Below, piece after piece: positions 53,572 through 62,397 of a stretch of 64,000 nt of DNA. The stretch is taken from positions 62,001 to 126,000 of the forward strand of contig JAEYOQ010000062.1 in the NCBI GenBank assembly GCA_023411555.1. Direction: 5' to 3'. The position numbers and the translations under genes are program-made. This DNA is from Bacillota bacterium. Lineage in GTDB: Bacteria; Bacillota; Clostridia; Lachnospirales; Lachnospiraceae. A model generated the notes under the pieces. It saw only the letters and a list, made by a program, of their open reading frames with translations. It was not told the DNA's origin and made no database searches. Each line of letters starts with the position of its first letter. Position 1 is the stretch's first letter.

Positions 53572-54996
53572 CTATTGGGTCTTATCTGCCCCGGAAAGCT
53601 GGTCTGAATGTTTTGGAAGCCGTACCGTGAACCTTGTACCCTCCCCGATTTTACTTTGAACCTCTATGGAGCCATTGTAATAATTTACAATATGCTTAAC
53701 GATAGAAAGCCCAAGACCGGTCCCTCCTACTTTTTTACTACGTCCCTTATCAACTCGATAAAAGCGTTCAAATATTCTTACCTTAGCATCCTCCGGGATT
53801 CCTACTCCGGTATCTTCCACCATAATAACAATTTCATTTTGTTCGGAGGTTACCGTAACCTCTACCTTACCCTCCAGTTTATTATATTTTATAGCATTCA
53901 TGATCAAATTACTTAATAGCTCCCGAAGCTGCTGGGTATTGGCATACATCATGAGCGGCCTGCAATTAGTGCTGATGCTCACCTGATATTCCTGCGCTAA
54001 TGGCTCTAGAGAGGTACAGACCTCCTTAACGAGGGGCGCAAGACGAACATCCGATAATGCCACCTCCGCTTCCTTTGTCTCCAGCCTTGATATCATAAGA
54101 ATATCATTAATCAGACTTGTCATGTTGATGGTTTCCTTCTTGATTCTTGCCAGAAAGTCCTTCTTCATTCTCTCATCTGCTACCATATTATTCTCCAGTA
54201 ATTCCAGATAACCACGTACTGAAGTGAGAGGTGTCTTAAGCTCATGAGAAACATTGGAGAAGAACTCCTGGCGTACCATTCGTTCGAATTCAATCTGTTC
54301 TATGGATTCTTTAACGGACTGGGACATCTTCATAGTAGCATCCGCTATGACATTCATCTCGTTATATTTATATTTCTTAAAATGAAATTCCGGCTTATCC
54401 TGCGATAGCTTGTCTAATTCGCCAGCAATTTCGTTCAATGGCTTTGCTACAGAGCTGGCAAAGCTATTCGCTATAAAGATAGATATAATCAAAGTAATTC
54501 CTATACTGATTATAGTAGCAGGAATTAATAATCCGGCGTACTGCTCTACCCCAGAAAAAGGAATTGCCATACGAATAACGAATTCTTTATTCTCCGAGAT
54601 GCTGGCAACATATAGCATGGGTTGCCTTAATGTCTCAGATTTACGCATTGCATAGCCAAGACCATTTTTAAGTGCTTCCTTCACCTCTTCACGGTCGTCA
54701 TGATTTTCCATGGTGATACTGTCTTCTACCTCACTATCTGCAATAACCTTGCCGCTAAGATCAATTACGGTAAAGCGGGTCCGATCATTCCCCTCCACCT
54801 GCTTTAGTGCATCTATCTGAGCCTTCAGATCACCCTTATAGTCGAGTCCATGATCTGTGATTTTTACTGTATATACCATATTTTCCTCAGTACGATCCAG
54901 TATGATCCGACTTATGGCAACACTAAAAATACTGCCGCTTAGGACAAGCGCCAGTGATACAATCAGTATAAATCTCTGAAAAATTGCTCGTTTCAC
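53572..54996 (-). CDS. phoR: PhoR-type sensor histidine kinase
   Basis: 474 residues. TM1 (about 10-30), an external domain of about 120 residues, TM2 (about 155-180), HAMP, HisKA with phospho-acceptor His in NVSHELKTPLTSVRGYLELL, and HATPase (NAIKYN, DTGVGIP, GTGLGLSIV). No cytoplasmic PAS is seen, unlike many PhoR. It follows its response regulator and lies at the end of the pst operon, so phosphate sensing is likely. Confidence 0.9.
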   Translation of the reverse strand: MKRAIFQRFILIVSLALVLSGSIFSVAISRIILDRTEENMVYTVKITDHGLDYKGDLKAQIDALKQVEGNDRTRFTVIDLSGKVIADSEVEDSITMENHDDREEVKEALKNGLGYAMRKSETLRQPMLYVASISENKEFVIRMAIPFSGVEQYAGLLIPATIISIGITLIISIFIANSFASSVAKPLNEIAGELDKLSQDKPEFHFKKYKYNEMNVIADATMKMSQSVKESIEQIEFERMVRQEFFSNVSHELKTPLTSVRGYLELLENNMVADERMKKDFLARIKKETINMTSLINDILMISRLETKEAEVALSDVRLAPLVKEVCTSLEPLAQEYQVSISTNCRPLMMYANTQQLRELLSNLIMNAIKYNKLEGKVEVTVTSEQNEIVIMVEDTGVGIPEDAKVRIFERFYRVDKGRSKKVGGTGLGLSIVKHIVNYYNGSIEVQSKIGEGTRFTVRLPKHSDQLSGADKTQ

Positions 54997-55014
54997 ATTT
55001 CCTCCGATAATTAG

Positions 55015-55695
55015 CTATGCCCTAGAGAATCGGTACCCAACACTTCGAACCGTCTTAATCCGCTCAACCCCAATCGTTCCAAGCTTCTGACGCAAGGTAC
55101 GGATATGAATATCTAATGTTCTGGATTCTCCATCATATTCATAGCCCCAGATTTGATTTAAAAGCTCATCCCTGCTGACTACCCTTACATCATGTTCAAT
55201 CAAATACATTAATAGCTCATATTCTTTATAAGTAAGCTCAACCGGAATATCATTGTTGGTTACCTCTCTCGTCTGAGGATTAATCTTTAAGGTATCGATG
55301 ATAATCATATCACTGATATCCTCATTTTTCGCTCTACGTAGCAGAGAACGTATCCTGGCTGCAAGCTCCAGAACTCCGAAGGGCTTAGTAATATAATCAT
55401 CGGCACCAACGTCAAGCCCCATAACCTTGTCTAATTCCTTATCCTTTGCCGTAAGGCATATAACAGGAGTATTTTTTAATTGGATATCCTGTCTTAATAG
55501 TCGAATTGCTGTTAAACCATCCATTCCGGGTAGCATCAGATCAAATATAGCCAGATCCGGCTGCTCCTCCTTCATATCCTGTAATGCAGGTTCAGCAGCT
55601 TCATAGGCCTTTATGGAATAGCCGAAGCCCTCAAGCGCAATTTTAAGCAGCTCTCTGATATTCTCATCATCTTCGATTACATAGATTCGTTCCAT
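55015..55695 (-). CDS. phoP: PhoB/PhoP-type response regulator
   Basis: 226 residues. The receiver has the acidic pair in VIEDDEN, phospho-acceptor Asp in LAIFDLMLPGMDG, and Lys in DYITKPF; a winged-helix OmpR/PhoB output domain follows (PVELTYKEYELLMYLIEH, TLDIHIRTLRQKLG). The frame opens at 55719 but GGAG before ATG 55695 gives the normal N-terminus MERIYVIEDD. It is cotranscribed with phoR and lies directly after phoU. Confidence 0.92.
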   Translation of the reverse strand: MERIYVIEDDENIRELLKIALEGFGYSIKAYEAAEPALQDMKEEQPDLAIFDLMLPGMDGLTAIRLLRQDIQLKNTPVICLTAKDKELDKVMGLDVGADDYITKPFGVLELAARIRSLLRRAKNEDISDMIIIDTLKINPQTREVTNNDIPVELTYKEYELLMYLIEHDVRVVSRDELLNQIWGYEYDGESRTLDIHIRTLRQKLGTIGVERIKTVRSVGYRFSRA

Positions 55696-55722
55696 TATAA
55701 TCTCCATTCTTTCATACACAGC

Positions 55723-56385
55723 TTATAGGATTCTAACGTTATTCACTGATCCAGTCTCATGGAATTCTGTCCATTCACAGATGTTTACTGCATGATCTCC
55801 GATCCGCTCAAAGTACTTTGCTATCATCAGTATATCGACACATTGATCCACTTGGTCGGAAGAAGCTCGTAGTAGGGATGCCACCTCCTCCTTAACCTTA
55901 TCAAATAGTTCATCTACAACATCATCTCGCTTCATGATGTTTCTTGCTTCTTCTACATTCACACTAGTAAATGCAAGAATTGCATCATGAACCATTGATT
56001 TCGTAACAGCACCCATCTCAGGAATATGTTTTACCAGATCGTAAATCGGCTCCCGCTTCTCTCTGAGAATAAGCTCAGCGATATCTGCAGCATGATCTCC
56101 AATCCGCTCCATATCTGTAACGACCTTTAATGCGGTTGTAACAATTCTCAAATCTCTGGCAACCGGCTGTTGTTTCAGAATGAGTGACAGACACCTTGCC
56201 TCTATAGTTTTTTCTATATCATTAACATTTCTATCTTCCTGTATTATTTCCATTGCCATTGCCTCATTTTGCTCTTCAAAGGCAACTAAGGTTTTTTCTA
56301 TTGCAGCTTCAATGAGAGTCCCCATTTCAACGAGATTCTCCTTTAATAACTGGAGCTCGTATTCAAAGCTAAGTCGAGCTGTCAT
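55723..56385 (-). CDS. phoU: PhoU, phosphate signalling protein
   Basis: 220 residues. Two PhoU three-helix repeats with the metal-binding ERIGDHAADIAE (residues about 91-102) and YFERIGDHAVNICEW near 195. PhoU connects Pst transport to PhoR signalling and favours the off state. It sits after pstB and before the response regulator. GGAGG precedes the ATG. Confidence 0.95.
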   Translation of the reverse strand: MTARLSFEYELQLLKENLVEMGTLIEAAIEKTLVAFEEQNEAMAMEIIQEDRNVNDIEKTIEARCLSLILKQQPVARDLRIVTTALKVVTDMERIGDHAADIAELILREKREPIYDLVKHIPEMGAVTKSMVHDAILAFTSVNVEEARNIMKRDDVVDELFDKVKEEVASLLRASSDQVDQCVDILMIAKYFERIGDHAVNICEWTEFHETGSVNNVRIL

Positions 56386-56446
56386 AATAGTTCCTCCTTA
56401 TAATGATAATTATAGTTGAAGTGGTTTCTCGTGTCAAATCCTGACA

Positions 56447-57205
56447 TCAACCGAATCTTCCCGTAATGTAATCCTCTGTTCTCTTATCAACCGGCCTGGT
56501 GAACAGAGCATCTGTCTGGGCAAACTCAATTACCTCTCCAACAAGAAAGAAAGCTGTATAATCCGAGATTCTAGCCGCCTGCTGCATATTGTGGGTAACA
56601 ATAGCAACTGTATACTTTTCCTTCAATTCAGACATTAGATCCTCTATCTTCAATGTAGAGATTGGATCAAGTGCAGAGGTTGGCTCATCCATCAGAATTA
56701 CCTCCGGCTCTACTGCTAAGGCTCTGGCAATGCAAAGTCTTTGCTGCTGGCCTCCGGACAATCCAAGTGCCGATTTCTTAAGTCTATCCTTTACCTCATC
56801 GAAGAGAGCTGCTCCTCGGAGACTTTCCTCTACAATCTGATCTAGCTTTGCCTTTGATTTCATCCCATGGATTCTCGGGCCATAGGCTACATTATCATAG
56901 ATAGACATGGGAAATGGATTGGGTTGCTGAAATACCATACCAATCTTTTTACGAAGTAAGGTTGTATCAACCCTCTGATCGTAGATATTCTCGCCATCCA
57001 GAGCAACTAAACCTTCTATCCTTACGCATGTGATGAGATCATTCATACGGTTTAGGGTCTTTAGAAAGGTTGATTTTCCACAACCTGAGGGACCGATGAA
57101 TGCAGTAATGGCTTTTTCCTTTATATTCATATCAATACCCTTTAATGCATGATTAATGCCATAATAAAGGTGCAAATTCCTAGTATTTATCTTATCCTTT
57201 AACAT
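56447..57205 (-). CDS. pstB: PstB, phosphate ABC importer ATPase
   Basis: 252 residues. Walker A GPSGCGKSTFLKTLNRMNDL and LSGGQQQRLCIARALAVEPEVILMDEPTSALDP are characteristic of PstB. It energises phosphate uptake with PstC and PstA. The frame reaches 57226, but GGAG six bases before the ATG at 57205 sets the start. Confidence 0.96.
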   Translation of the reverse strand: MLKDKINTRNLHLYYGINHALKGIDMNIKEKAITAFIGPSGCGKSTFLKTLNRMNDLITCVRIEGLVALDGENIYDQRVDTTLLRKKIGMVFQQPNPFPMSIYDNVAYGPRIHGMKSKAKLDQIVEESLRGAALFDEVKDRLKKSALGLSGGQQQRLCIARALAVEPEVILMDEPTSALDPISTLKIEDLMSELKEKYTVAIVTHNMQQAARISDYTAFFLVGEVIEFAQTDALFTRPVDKRTEDYITGRFG

Positions 57206-57239
57206 TTTGATCTCCGTTCTGCCCATTCTAGCATATTTT

Positions 57240-58121
57240 CTATTTATTCACATTGAATTTATCGGAAAGATACTTCGTCAGCCTATTAATCCCGAATACA
57301 ATTACTAATAATACCAAGGCAATCCCAAAGGCTGCATCATACTGAGCCTTCTCCATACTAAGGAAAAGCTGTATCGTTAACGTACCACCGGGTTGAACCA
57401 CCTTCTCAAGTAATCCTTCACCGTACTGTCCCAGCTTTGGCAGTAGATAGCCGCTTCCAGCAGTGAATAATAGGGCTGCTGATTCACCTACAATACGCCC
57501 GATGGATAGGATGATTCCGGTAATAATGCCGGGCATAGCAGAAGGTAGGAGTATGGTTCGAATCATATACCATTTTGTAGCACCAATCCCTAATGCCCCA
57601 CTGCGATAGCTTACCGGTACCGTCTTTAGTGCCTCCTGAGTATTTCTTGTAATAAGAGGTAGTACCATAAGAGAAAGAGTCAATGCACCTGTAAGAATGG
57701 AATAGCCCAACTTTAAAGTAGTCCCAAAGAATACGTAACCAAATAGTCCAAAGATGATAGAAGGAATTCCTGCTAAGGTCTCCGTCGTAAACTCAATCAG
57801 GCTGACCAATCTCCCAGCCTTCGCATATTCATTCAGATAAATGGCTGCTCCTATCCCAAAGGGAACTGCAATAAGTAAGGTTATTAGGATAATATATATG
57901 GTATTTACAATATTCCCAGCGATACCGAAGGTCCCCTTGATTGCACTAGGTATCGTAGTCAGAAAGGACCAGCTGATGGCTGATACTCCTCGATATGCAA
58001 CATAAGCAACAATACCTACTAATAATATGATCGAAATCGAAGCACAAAAATATATTACCGCATGTGCGAAAGTCTCTAAAGTTCGTCTGTTCTTTTTATA
58101 AATACTATTCTCTGTCAGCAT
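57240..58121 (-). CDS. pstA: PstA, phosphate ABC importer permease
   Basis: 293 residues with six membrane helices. VSYRSGALGIGATKWYMIRTILLPSAMPGI is the coupling loop, and TLAGIPSIIFGLFGY is typical of Pst permeases. GTG at 58133 is possible, but AGGTGG favours the ATG at 58121. It lies after pstC with a short overlap-free gap. Confidence 0.94.
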   Translation of the reverse strand: MLTENSIYKKNRRTLETFAHAVIYFCASISIILLVGIVAYVAYRGVSAISWSFLTTIPSAIKGTFGIAGNIVNTIYIILITLLIAVPFGIGAAIYLNEYAKAGRLVSLIEFTTETLAGIPSIIFGLFGYVFFGTTLKLGYSILTGALTLSLMVLPLITRNTQEALKTVPVSYRSGALGIGATKWYMIRTILLPSAMPGIITGIILSIGRIVGESAALLFTAGSGYLLPKLGQYGEGLLEKVVQPGGTLTIQLFLSMEKAQYDAAFGIALVLLVIVFGINRLTKYLSDKFNVNK

Positions 58122-59046
58122 TCCTCTTTCCACCTTTCATCACTCTGCTAAGTATTAAATTGATAATCATAATGAAAGTAAATAATACTAAACCTATGGT
58201 AAAGAGTACTCTCTTATGGGTATCCGTTGAATAGGACATCTCACTTACCACAGCCGTGGTCAAGAAACGAACAGAATTAAAAGGCAATGGCATATTTGTT
58301 CCGTTTCCTGCCACTAAGCTGATTGCCATAGCCTCTCCGATCGCTCTGCCGACACCTAGTACAACTGCTGTAACAATACCGGATTTTGCTGCAGGAATAA
58401 GGACTTTAAAGATAGTCTGGATATGAGTTGCACCCAATGCCAACGATGCCTGCTTATAATGCTCCGGAACAGCCCTTAGGGCAGCTTCACTAATATTAAT
58501 TACCGTAGGCAAAATCATGATTGCCAATACCAACACAGCAGATATCAGATTAGAACCACCGGTAAACTGATGAGTTGGATCATCCTTAAATAGGGTCATC
58601 TCTAATTTATAGACCAATGGATTGAGAAGCAGAATTCCTAGCAAACCATATACCACAGAGGGGATTCCCGCCAGTAGCTCGACTGCCGGCTTAACAATAC
58701 CAGCCATGTGCTTTGGAGCTGTCTCAGCAAGAAATACAGCAGTCATAACGCCGATTGGAACACCAATCAATATTGCGAAAGAGGTTCCCATAATGGATGT
58801 GAGAATAACATATAGAATACCATAGCTAGGCTGAGTAGCTGTTGGTGCCCATTTCGTTCCAAATAATATGTTAATCAAACCAACCTCAAGAATCGCAGGA
58901 ACTCCACTGATAATCATATATAAGGAGATTGAGAATACTGCTAGTACAGCAAAGAAGGCACATACTTTGAATATCGCAGCTGCTATGCTCTCAACCATAC
59001 TTTTTGCTTTATAATTTTCTAGGATAGAATAACTTTTCTCACCCAT
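58105..59046 (-). CDS. pstC: PstC, phosphate ABC importer permease
   Basis: 313 residues with six membrane helices. The PstC markers are LLAGIPSVVYGLLGILLL, AVPEHYKQASLALGATHIQTIFKVLIPAAKSGI and GRAIGEAMAISLVAGN. The frame begins at 59124 but the added residues are poor; GGGAGATGT before ATG 59046 is the likely start. It is the first gene of the operon in place of the usual pstS. Its end runs 17 bases past the pstA start. Confidence 0.95.
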   Translation of the reverse strand: MGEKSYSILENYKAKSMVESIAAAIFKVCAFFAVLAVFSISLYMIISGVPAILEVGLINILFGTKWAPTATQPSYGILYVILTSIMGTSFAILIGVPIGVMTAVFLAETAPKHMAGIVKPAVELLAGIPSVVYGLLGILLLNPLVYKLEMTLFKDDPTHQFTGGSNLISAVLVLAIMILPTVINISEAALRAVPEHYKQASLALGATHIQTIFKVLIPAAKSGIVTAVVLGVGRAIGEAMAISLVAGNGTNMPLPFNSVRFLTTAVVSEMSYSTDTHKRVLFTIGLVLFTFIMIINLILSRVMKGGKRNADRE

Positions 59047-59135
59047 ACATCTCCCTTCCATAACTAAATTAATCAACAGGGGGCAAACCAATGCTCCTAA
59101 TAAATTCTTTACATTAACGTTCATAATAAAAAAAT

Positions 59136-59166
59136 ATCATGATAGCTGTTAAACAGATATCATGAT
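59136..59166 (-). terminator. Near-perfect palindromic terminator or attenuator before pstC
   Basis: ATCATGATA and TATCATGAT flank CTGTT / AACAG, making an almost perfect 31-bp dyad. On the minus strand it is followed by A then seven T. It sits about 90 bases before the pstC start with no minus-strand protein gene ahead of it, so it may attenuate the pst operon or end a short transcript. Confidence 0.7.
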
Positions 59167-59214
59167 TCTGTATAGACTTTGTAAATTCTATGTTAATCAA
59201 TGACGTGGCATCCC

Positions 59215-59322
59215 AATGTGAACTTCGTTCTCATTGTGAACTTCGTTCTCATTGTAAACCTCGTTCCTATTGTAAACTTCGTTCCTATTGTGAACTTCGT
59301 TCCTATTGTGAACTTCGTTCAC
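59215..59322. repeat. Six tandem copies of an 18-bp repeat
   Basis: Unit ATTGTGAACTTCGTTCYT in six head-to-tail copies (59215, 59233, 59251, 59269, 59287, 59305) with a few substitutions. Each contains the dyad GAAC-TTC-GTTC. The array is flanked by inverted TCCCAATGTG / CACAATGGGA. It lies between the pstC leader and tRNA-Arg. A plus-strand frame runs through it but is repetitive and unsupported. A cluster of protein-binding sites is possible. Confidence 0.85.
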
Positions 59323-59404
59323 AATGGGAAAAAGCTTCACTTGACCGGAGGGATTATAATCATAACAATCGTATTATAAGATGCATCTTCCTATGAAAAG
59401 AAAT

Positions 59405-59434
59405 AGAGGTTCTCACTTATAGGTGAAAACCTCT
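59405..59434 (-). terminator. Terminator after tRNA-Arg
   Basis: AGAGGTTCTCAC and GTGAAAACCTCT are nearly complementary with a 6-base loop, followed on the minus strand by ATTTCTTTTC. It ends the tRNA transcript 9 bases downstream. Confidence 0.75.
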
Positions 59435-59442
59435 TTCTCTAA

Positions 59443-59514
59443 CACCCCCAGCAGGAATCGAACCTGCAACTAGCCCTTAGGAGGGGCTTGTTATATCCAT
59501 TTAACTATGAGGGC
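59443..59514 (-). tRNA. tRNA-Arg(CCT)
   Basis: Acceptor GCCCTCA / TGGGGGT with discriminator G, anticodon stem AGCCC / GGGCT with loop CTCCTAA (anticodon CCT), T-arm GCAGG-TTCGATT-CCTGC. 72 bases, CCA not encoded. It reads AGG codons. Confidence 0.94.
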
Positions 59515-59620
59515 TTTTATTATTATTCATTAGCATGCATATCGTAAAGTCATTCATTACGTTTGCAACGTAACTATTCTACTATTTTCTGCACGCTAAG
59601 TCAATAATCTAAGTGAAAAA

Positions 59621-60514
59621 TCACTCCTTTGTCTGCTCTGCAAACCCGATATAGCCTTGCATCCAGATGTTTCCTTTGAATCTTCGGCCGACCAAAGGCT
59701 CTCCGAGAAGATCTTGCTTGTTAATACATAAGCGGAAAGTAATATCATTGCACACTAATTGCAGATCATATACCTCTTCTTTCGTGTATTCATTAATAAT
59801 ATGACTGCATTCGGTGATAGTAGCTATTATACTGTAATTATCTGATTCAGAACCGAATGGGATAAAAGAGGTATCCACGATGGAGTACACATCTTCCTTT
59901 CTCGCCCTTCTTGAAATCATTGCATAGGTATCGATATCATCTATCGTCAAGCTGTCAATCGCATCTTGATTTCCCTTTTTAGCTTCAGCAATTAAATTAT
60001 TTCTGTGCTTCGTCTCAGCCGTAATGTTACGAACCTGTACCTCATCCATCTCAATCGGAAGAAGAATCCTTCCTTCTAAAGATAAGGCGGCAAGAGTAAT
60101 CGGAAAGGACGTACTCATCGGCATTTTCTGATTCTTCTTCTCCAGATATTCAACTACATTCTGTAAGTAGAAAATCAAGGATACTCCTACACGGAAGTCA
60201 TCACACATTCCTGTATATGCATCAGAATCCACTCTCTTATTGATTCCGACCTCTTCTCTGGTACTAACAGACAATCCTTTCAGACTCGGAAAATAATGTT
60301 CCATATGAAATTTATTATTCTCATCCAACTCTCCACGAATTGTTATACCTAAGCCGTCTCCATATTCCGTGGTAATCTCCGCTAAGCTGGTATTACCGCT
60401 TGTTTGTATTGACCGCTGTTTCTTTGGATTCTCTAAAGCATGATTTAACAACTGATCCAATTCGGTCCGAGTATTTATATTACTAAATCCAATTGCTCTC
60501 ATGTAACTATGCAT
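59621..60514 (-). CDS. DUF3881 family protein
   Basis: 297 residues. The start MHSYMRAIGFSNINTRTELD and DFRVGVSLIFYLQNVVEYL match DUF3881, a family typical of Lachnospiraceae and related clostridia with no known function. It is soluble, with no membrane segment or recognised catalytic motif. It lies alone after tRNA-Arg. The ATG at 60514 has a GGAAGTGATAG stretch upstream as a moderate ribosome site. Confidence 0.82.
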   Translation of the reverse strand: MHSYMRAIGFSNINTRTELDQLLNHALENPKKQRSIQTSGNTSLAEITTEYGDGLGITIRGELDENNKFHMEHYFPSLKGLSVSTREEVGINKRVDSDAYTGMCDDFRVGVSLIFYLQNVVEYLEKKNQKMPMSTSFPITLAALSLEGRILLPIEMDEVQVRNITAETKHRNNLIAEAKKGNQDAIDSLTIDDIDTYAMISRRARKEDVYSIVDTSFIPFGSESDNYSIIATITECSHIINEYTKEEVYDLQLVCNDITFRLCINKQDLLGEPLVGRRFKGNIWMQGYIGFAEQTKE

Positions 60515-60664
60515 TCTATCACTTCCATTCTATCCAATCCCGTTATGGTCTAGAGCTATTATATTATACGTTTCTGACCATAATTCATGTAATAATTATT
60601 TATATCATATTTTATAACGGTACGCAAGTAGCATATACTCTCAAAAGCCCACTGCATACAAAAA

Positions 60665-60708
60665 GCTATCATTAACAATAAATCTACGCGATATCTTGTA
60701 ATGATAGC
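60665..60708 (-). terminator. Terminator downstream of the HD-GYP gene
   Basis: GCTATCATT and AATGATAGC, perfect 9-bp arms; the minus strand then reads TTTTT. It lies about 165 bases past the HD-GYP stop. The rest of 60515-60872 has no gene; a second imperfect repeat (GCTAGA / TCTAGC) is near 60780-60812. Confidence 0.75.
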
Positions 60709-60872
60709 CAATATTATAGAAATTATTCTTTTTATACTCTGTTTCTAACTAAGCTATCAAACGTACCTATGTAGGCGCTAGATTCATCCACGACATGCGA
60801 TAGATTCTAGCCGAAATTCCACAGAAAAATGATGTTATCCACGTTTATAGCCAATCCCCTTGCTATCGACTA

Positions 60873-61937
60873 CTAGATTTCTAACGTATCAGTAATAAAC
60901 AAGGTTAACTCCTCGGTCAGATTCTTCTCAATCCAATACTCCGGTTTATGTCCATCCTTATCCTCCACAATACGAATGACCGGTCTGGTAGGGCATTGTG
61001 GATTCTGCCTAAGCACAATCCCAACCTCACCTTTATTCGTCCGTACTAAGCATCCGGTAGGATATGCCGCAACAGAATCTACAAAGGCTTTCACTACTCG
61101 AAAATCGAATAAGATACCTACCTTGCTCACAATATAATCAATTGCATCATGAACCTTCATCTTTGTAATGTAATTACCGTATACCCTACTATCAAACTCA
61201 TCGCATACACCAACAATCCTACTACCGATCTTAACCCGACCCTCTTTTATATGGAAGGGATAGCCACTTCCGTTTAATCTCTCATGATGGCTGATAATAA
61301 TATCCTTGGATGTTGAGGATAGCCAATCCATCTTCTCGATTGCCGTATATCCATAAATAATATGCTTTTTAATCTCTCTTCTCTCTTTCTCAGAGCAGGT
61401 ATCCAGATTTAGATTATAATATTCAGGACTTATATATGTAAAACCAATATCATGAAGCAAGCTACCAATCGCGATATCACGAATTTTAGCCCGTGGAAGC
61501 TTCATCTTAAATGCAAGAATTACCGATAAGGCACATACATTCAAGGAATGGGAGTAAGAGCTCTCGTTCTTATCTCGAATACTTGATAGATTATATATTA
61601 CCTCAGGCTCATCCATAATATCATGAATGATTTCATCCGCAACTACCTTGATATTCTCCAACTCGCCCTTCTCATGATAGGAATATTTAATAAGCAGTTC
61701 TCTAACAGCAACCTGACATTGATCCTTTATTTGCAATTCGAGACTATTATTTAAATTCACGCCTTTTGAAAGATCATCTTCTATATATATATAATCTATA
61801 TTTAGCTCTTTGAGCCTTTGAGCATATTCTTTTTTTATCATTGTCCCAGCAGGTAATAATAACGAATCACTGGTTGTATATATATCCTTAGCCAATAATT
61901 CGTTTCCCTTTACTGCGTTCAAAGAGATAATTCTCAT
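60873..61937 (-). CDS. HD-GYP domain protein, probable c-di-GMP phosphodiesterase
   Basis: 354 residues. Residues 1-110 are an N-terminal module with repeated beta strands common in HD-GYP proteins. HD-GYP motifs follow: SYSHSLNVCALS, GSLLHDIGFTY, HIIYGY, ISHHERLNGSGYP and CDEFDS, the metal ligands and GYP loop. It would linearise cyclic di-GMP. The start ATG is preceded by AAAGGAG. Monocistronic. Confidence 0.88.
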   Translation of the reverse strand: MRIISLNAVKGNELLAKDIYTTSDSLLLPAGTMIKKEYAQRLKELNIDYIYIEDDLSKGVNLNNSLELQIKDQCQVAVRELLIKYSYHEKGELENIKVVADEIIHDIMDEPEVIYNLSSIRDKNESSYSHSLNVCALSVILAFKMKLPRAKIRDIAIGSLLHDIGFTYISPEYYNLNLDTCSEKERREIKKHIIYGYTAIEKMDWLSSTSKDIIISHHERLNGSGYPFHIKEGRVKIGSRIVGVCDEFDSRVYGNYITKMKVHDAIDYIVSKVGILFDFRVVKAFVDSVAAYPTGCLVRTNKGEVGIVLRQNPQCPTRPVIRIVEDKDGHKPEYWIEKNLTEELTLFITDTLEI

Positions 61938-62295
61938 TAAAATCTCCTTTCAGCAAGCCTTATCGCATCAATATGTTCCTATTATAATTGTTTCAGTCAG
62001 TAGATAGGAATAAACCCGGAGGCGAAAAATCATGTTTTGTTATCATTACTTCAGAATATCTGATAATTACACTAATATAATCAATTATTATATATCGCAC
62101 TATATATATAGTCTATTATTCATATGATTTTTTCAATCGTACGATAGAACTACTTGATTATAACAGAAAGTGAAACACTAGTTCAATTTATTTCTCTGGT
62201 GAATGAATTAATACGAATTGATACTCTCTTTATTATAATGAAAGATCTATTGTACATAATATATAAATTTCTATAAAAATCACACAATTTTTTGA

Positions 62296-62313
62296 TTGTT
62301 ATTTTTTTAACAA
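62296..62313 (+). promoter_or_regulatory. Rex operator 1 upstream of adhE
   Basis: TTGTTATTTTTTTAACAA matches the Rex consensus TTGTTAANNNNTTAACAA at all but one defined position. It lies just upstream of the -35 box. Confidence 0.8.
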
Positions 62314-62318
62314 ATCTA

Positions 62319-62347
62319 TTTACAAATGGTTTTTTTCGTGTTATATT
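62319..62347 (+). promoter_or_regulatory. adhE promoter
   Basis: TTTACA (62319-62324), 17 bases, TATATT (62342-62347). Transcription should start near 62354, between the two Rex-type sites. Confidence 0.75.
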
Positions 62348-62362
62348 TTATACATCAGCAAT

Positions 62363-62380
62363 ATGTTAAATTTTTAACAA
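62363..62380 (+). promoter_or_regulatory. Rex operator 2 in the adhE leader
   Basis: ATGTTAAATTTTTAACAA matches the Rex consensus except for the first base. It lies downstream of the start site and just before the AAGGAGG ribosome site. Confidence 0.8.
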
Positions 62381-62397
62381 ATCTAAGGAGGATTATT

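Noticed and set aside
59215..59322. Possible CRISPR array
   Set aside because: Units are directly adjacent with no spacers, are only 18 bases, and no cas genes are near.
59190..59396. Plus-strand open frame of 68 codons through the tandem repeats
   Set aside because: The protein is a CELRSH-type repeat dictated by the 18-bp units, with no good ribosome site; it is a by-product of the array.
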